Of a stretch of DNA of 64,000 nucleotides, positions 63,530-64,000 are shown piece after piece. The notes under the pieces were generated by a model. The model saw nothing but the letters and a program-made list of their open reading frames with translations. It had not been told where the DNA came from and searched no databases. The position numbers and the translations under genes were made by a program. Source of the DNA: Erwinia billingiae Eb661 (GTDB lineage: Bacteria; Pseudomonadota; Gammaproteobacteria; Enterobacterales; Enterobacteriaceae); the NCBI RefSeq assembly GCF_000196615.1, contig NC_014306.1, positions 620,001 through 684,000 on the forward strand, read 5' to 3'. The number at the start of each line of letters is the position of its first letter. Within the stretch, counting starts at the first letter, position 1.

Positions 63530-64000
63530 ATGAACCAGACTCCTGCGATTGGCTGGTACGGGAAATTGCCCAGTGCCGGTGACTTTCTTAAGCGCCGTTT
63601 TCCCGAAACGCTCTGGCAGCAATGGACCCACTGGTTTCAGGTGGGCTTGCTGAACTGGCAGCAAAATGAAGATCAACGCGCCGACGGAGACCGATCGTTC
63701 AGCGCCGCGCCGGTGTGGAATTTTGTGGTGCCGCCGATGCTGGGCAGTCAGCTGGTGCAGATGGGCTGCCTGCTGCCCGCGCGTGACAACGTGGGCCGAC
63801 AGTATCCGGTCTGCGCCTTGCTGACCTTTTCCCCGCAGAGCTGGACGCAACCGCAGCTGGCGCTGGCAGGAGAATGGTATCAGCAGGTGGGGCGCACGCT
63901 GCTGAACGCGGTGCGCAACGCGTACAGCGCTGAGCAGCTGGATCAGGCGTTGCTGTCAATTCCCGCACCGGTGCTGCCTGCCGCAGAGTCGCGCTCCGAC
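63530..64000 (+). CDS. tagF: Type VI secretion-associated protein TagF (ImpM), 3' end outside the window
   Basis: 157 codons are visible from ATG 63530 and the frame is open to the window end. The start NQTPAIGWYGKLPSAGDFLKRRFPE is the TagF/ImpM signature (split after its core), with WNFVVPPMLGSQLVQMGCLLPARDNVGRQYP. TagF represses T6SS firing post-translationally in Pseudomonas. Some TagF proteins are fused to a PppA phosphatase domain, which could lie beyond the edge. Confidence 0.92.
   Translation, partial: MNQTPAIGWYGKLPSAGDFLKRRFPETLWQQWTHWFQVGLLNWQQNEDQRADGDRSFSAAPVWNFVVPPMLGSQLVQMGCLLPARDNVGRQYPVCALLTFSPQSWTQPQLALAGEWYQQVGRTLLNAVRNAYSAEQLDQALLSIPAPVLPAAESRSD

Overview
The window is high-GC enterobacterial chromosome. 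The order fhuF – (diguanylate cyclase) – yjjZ – three tRNA-Leu – rsmC – holD – rimI – yjjG at 48.9-55.3 kb is the conserved neighbourhood known from E. coli. FadH, RsmC, HolD, RimI, YjjG and FhuF all have E. coli-like lengths. The accessory content (aspartate 4-decarboxylase with AspT antiporters, a gallate cluster, a type VI secretion cluster) fits a plant- or soil-associated member of Enterobacterales, perhaps Erwiniaceae (Erwinia/Pantoea). That family call is an inference; the sequence does not settle it.

Layout. 0-3.8 kb: tail of an e(P4)-type acid phosphatase, fadH, and a GntT-like gluconate permease. 3.8-16.4 kb: an aromatic-catabolism island in two minus-strand operons separated by a divergent LysR regulator. 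One operon has an AAHS transporter, gallate dioxygenase, a PDC-lactonase-like hydrolase and a type II dehydroquinase. The other has GalB, GalC, GalD, a DUF1932 dehydrogenase, a secreted HbpS/GlcG-like protein and a three-subunit gluconate-dehydrogenase-like flavoprotein/cytochrome c complex. 17.2-20.5 kb: beta-carbonic anhydrase coupled to a SulP transporter, and an AI-2E family protein. 20.6-23.2 kb: a NitT/TauT-type ABC transporter. 23.9-29.2 kb: two tandem AspT-like antiporters and aspartate 4-decarboxylase, the known Asp/Ala proton-motive cycle.

29.2-34.6 kb is an AT-rich island ending at a tRNA-Ile2(CAU). It holds an orphan Hcp with a toxin-44-like effector and a probable membrane immunity protein. 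Next to these lie decayed P2-type tail genes in P2 order (R, S, V, W). Between S and V sit two intact, AT-rich, coupled genes: a DUF262 protein with no visible HNH domain, and a HEPN protein with an RX4H motif. This is the best candidate for an under-described defence system.

34.8-40.7 kb: three short-chain dehydrogenases interleaved with TetR, AraC and LysR regulators, and a histidine phosphatase. 41.3-44.8 kb: a LacI-controlled transporter/nucleoside hydrolase operon. 44.8-48.9 kb: a PepSY protein and a DUF2946 protein, both Met/His-rich, an SHS-type permease and a YbaK-like deacylase. 48.9-55.3 kb: the conserved block above, with Fur boxes at fhuF and yjjZ. 56.2-64 kb: the start of a type VI secretion cluster (SH3 lipoprotein, TssJ, TssK, TssL, TssM, TagF), placed right after yjjG where E. 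coli has prfC. It would be the machine that fires the orphan Hcp/toxin cargo at 29-30 kb.
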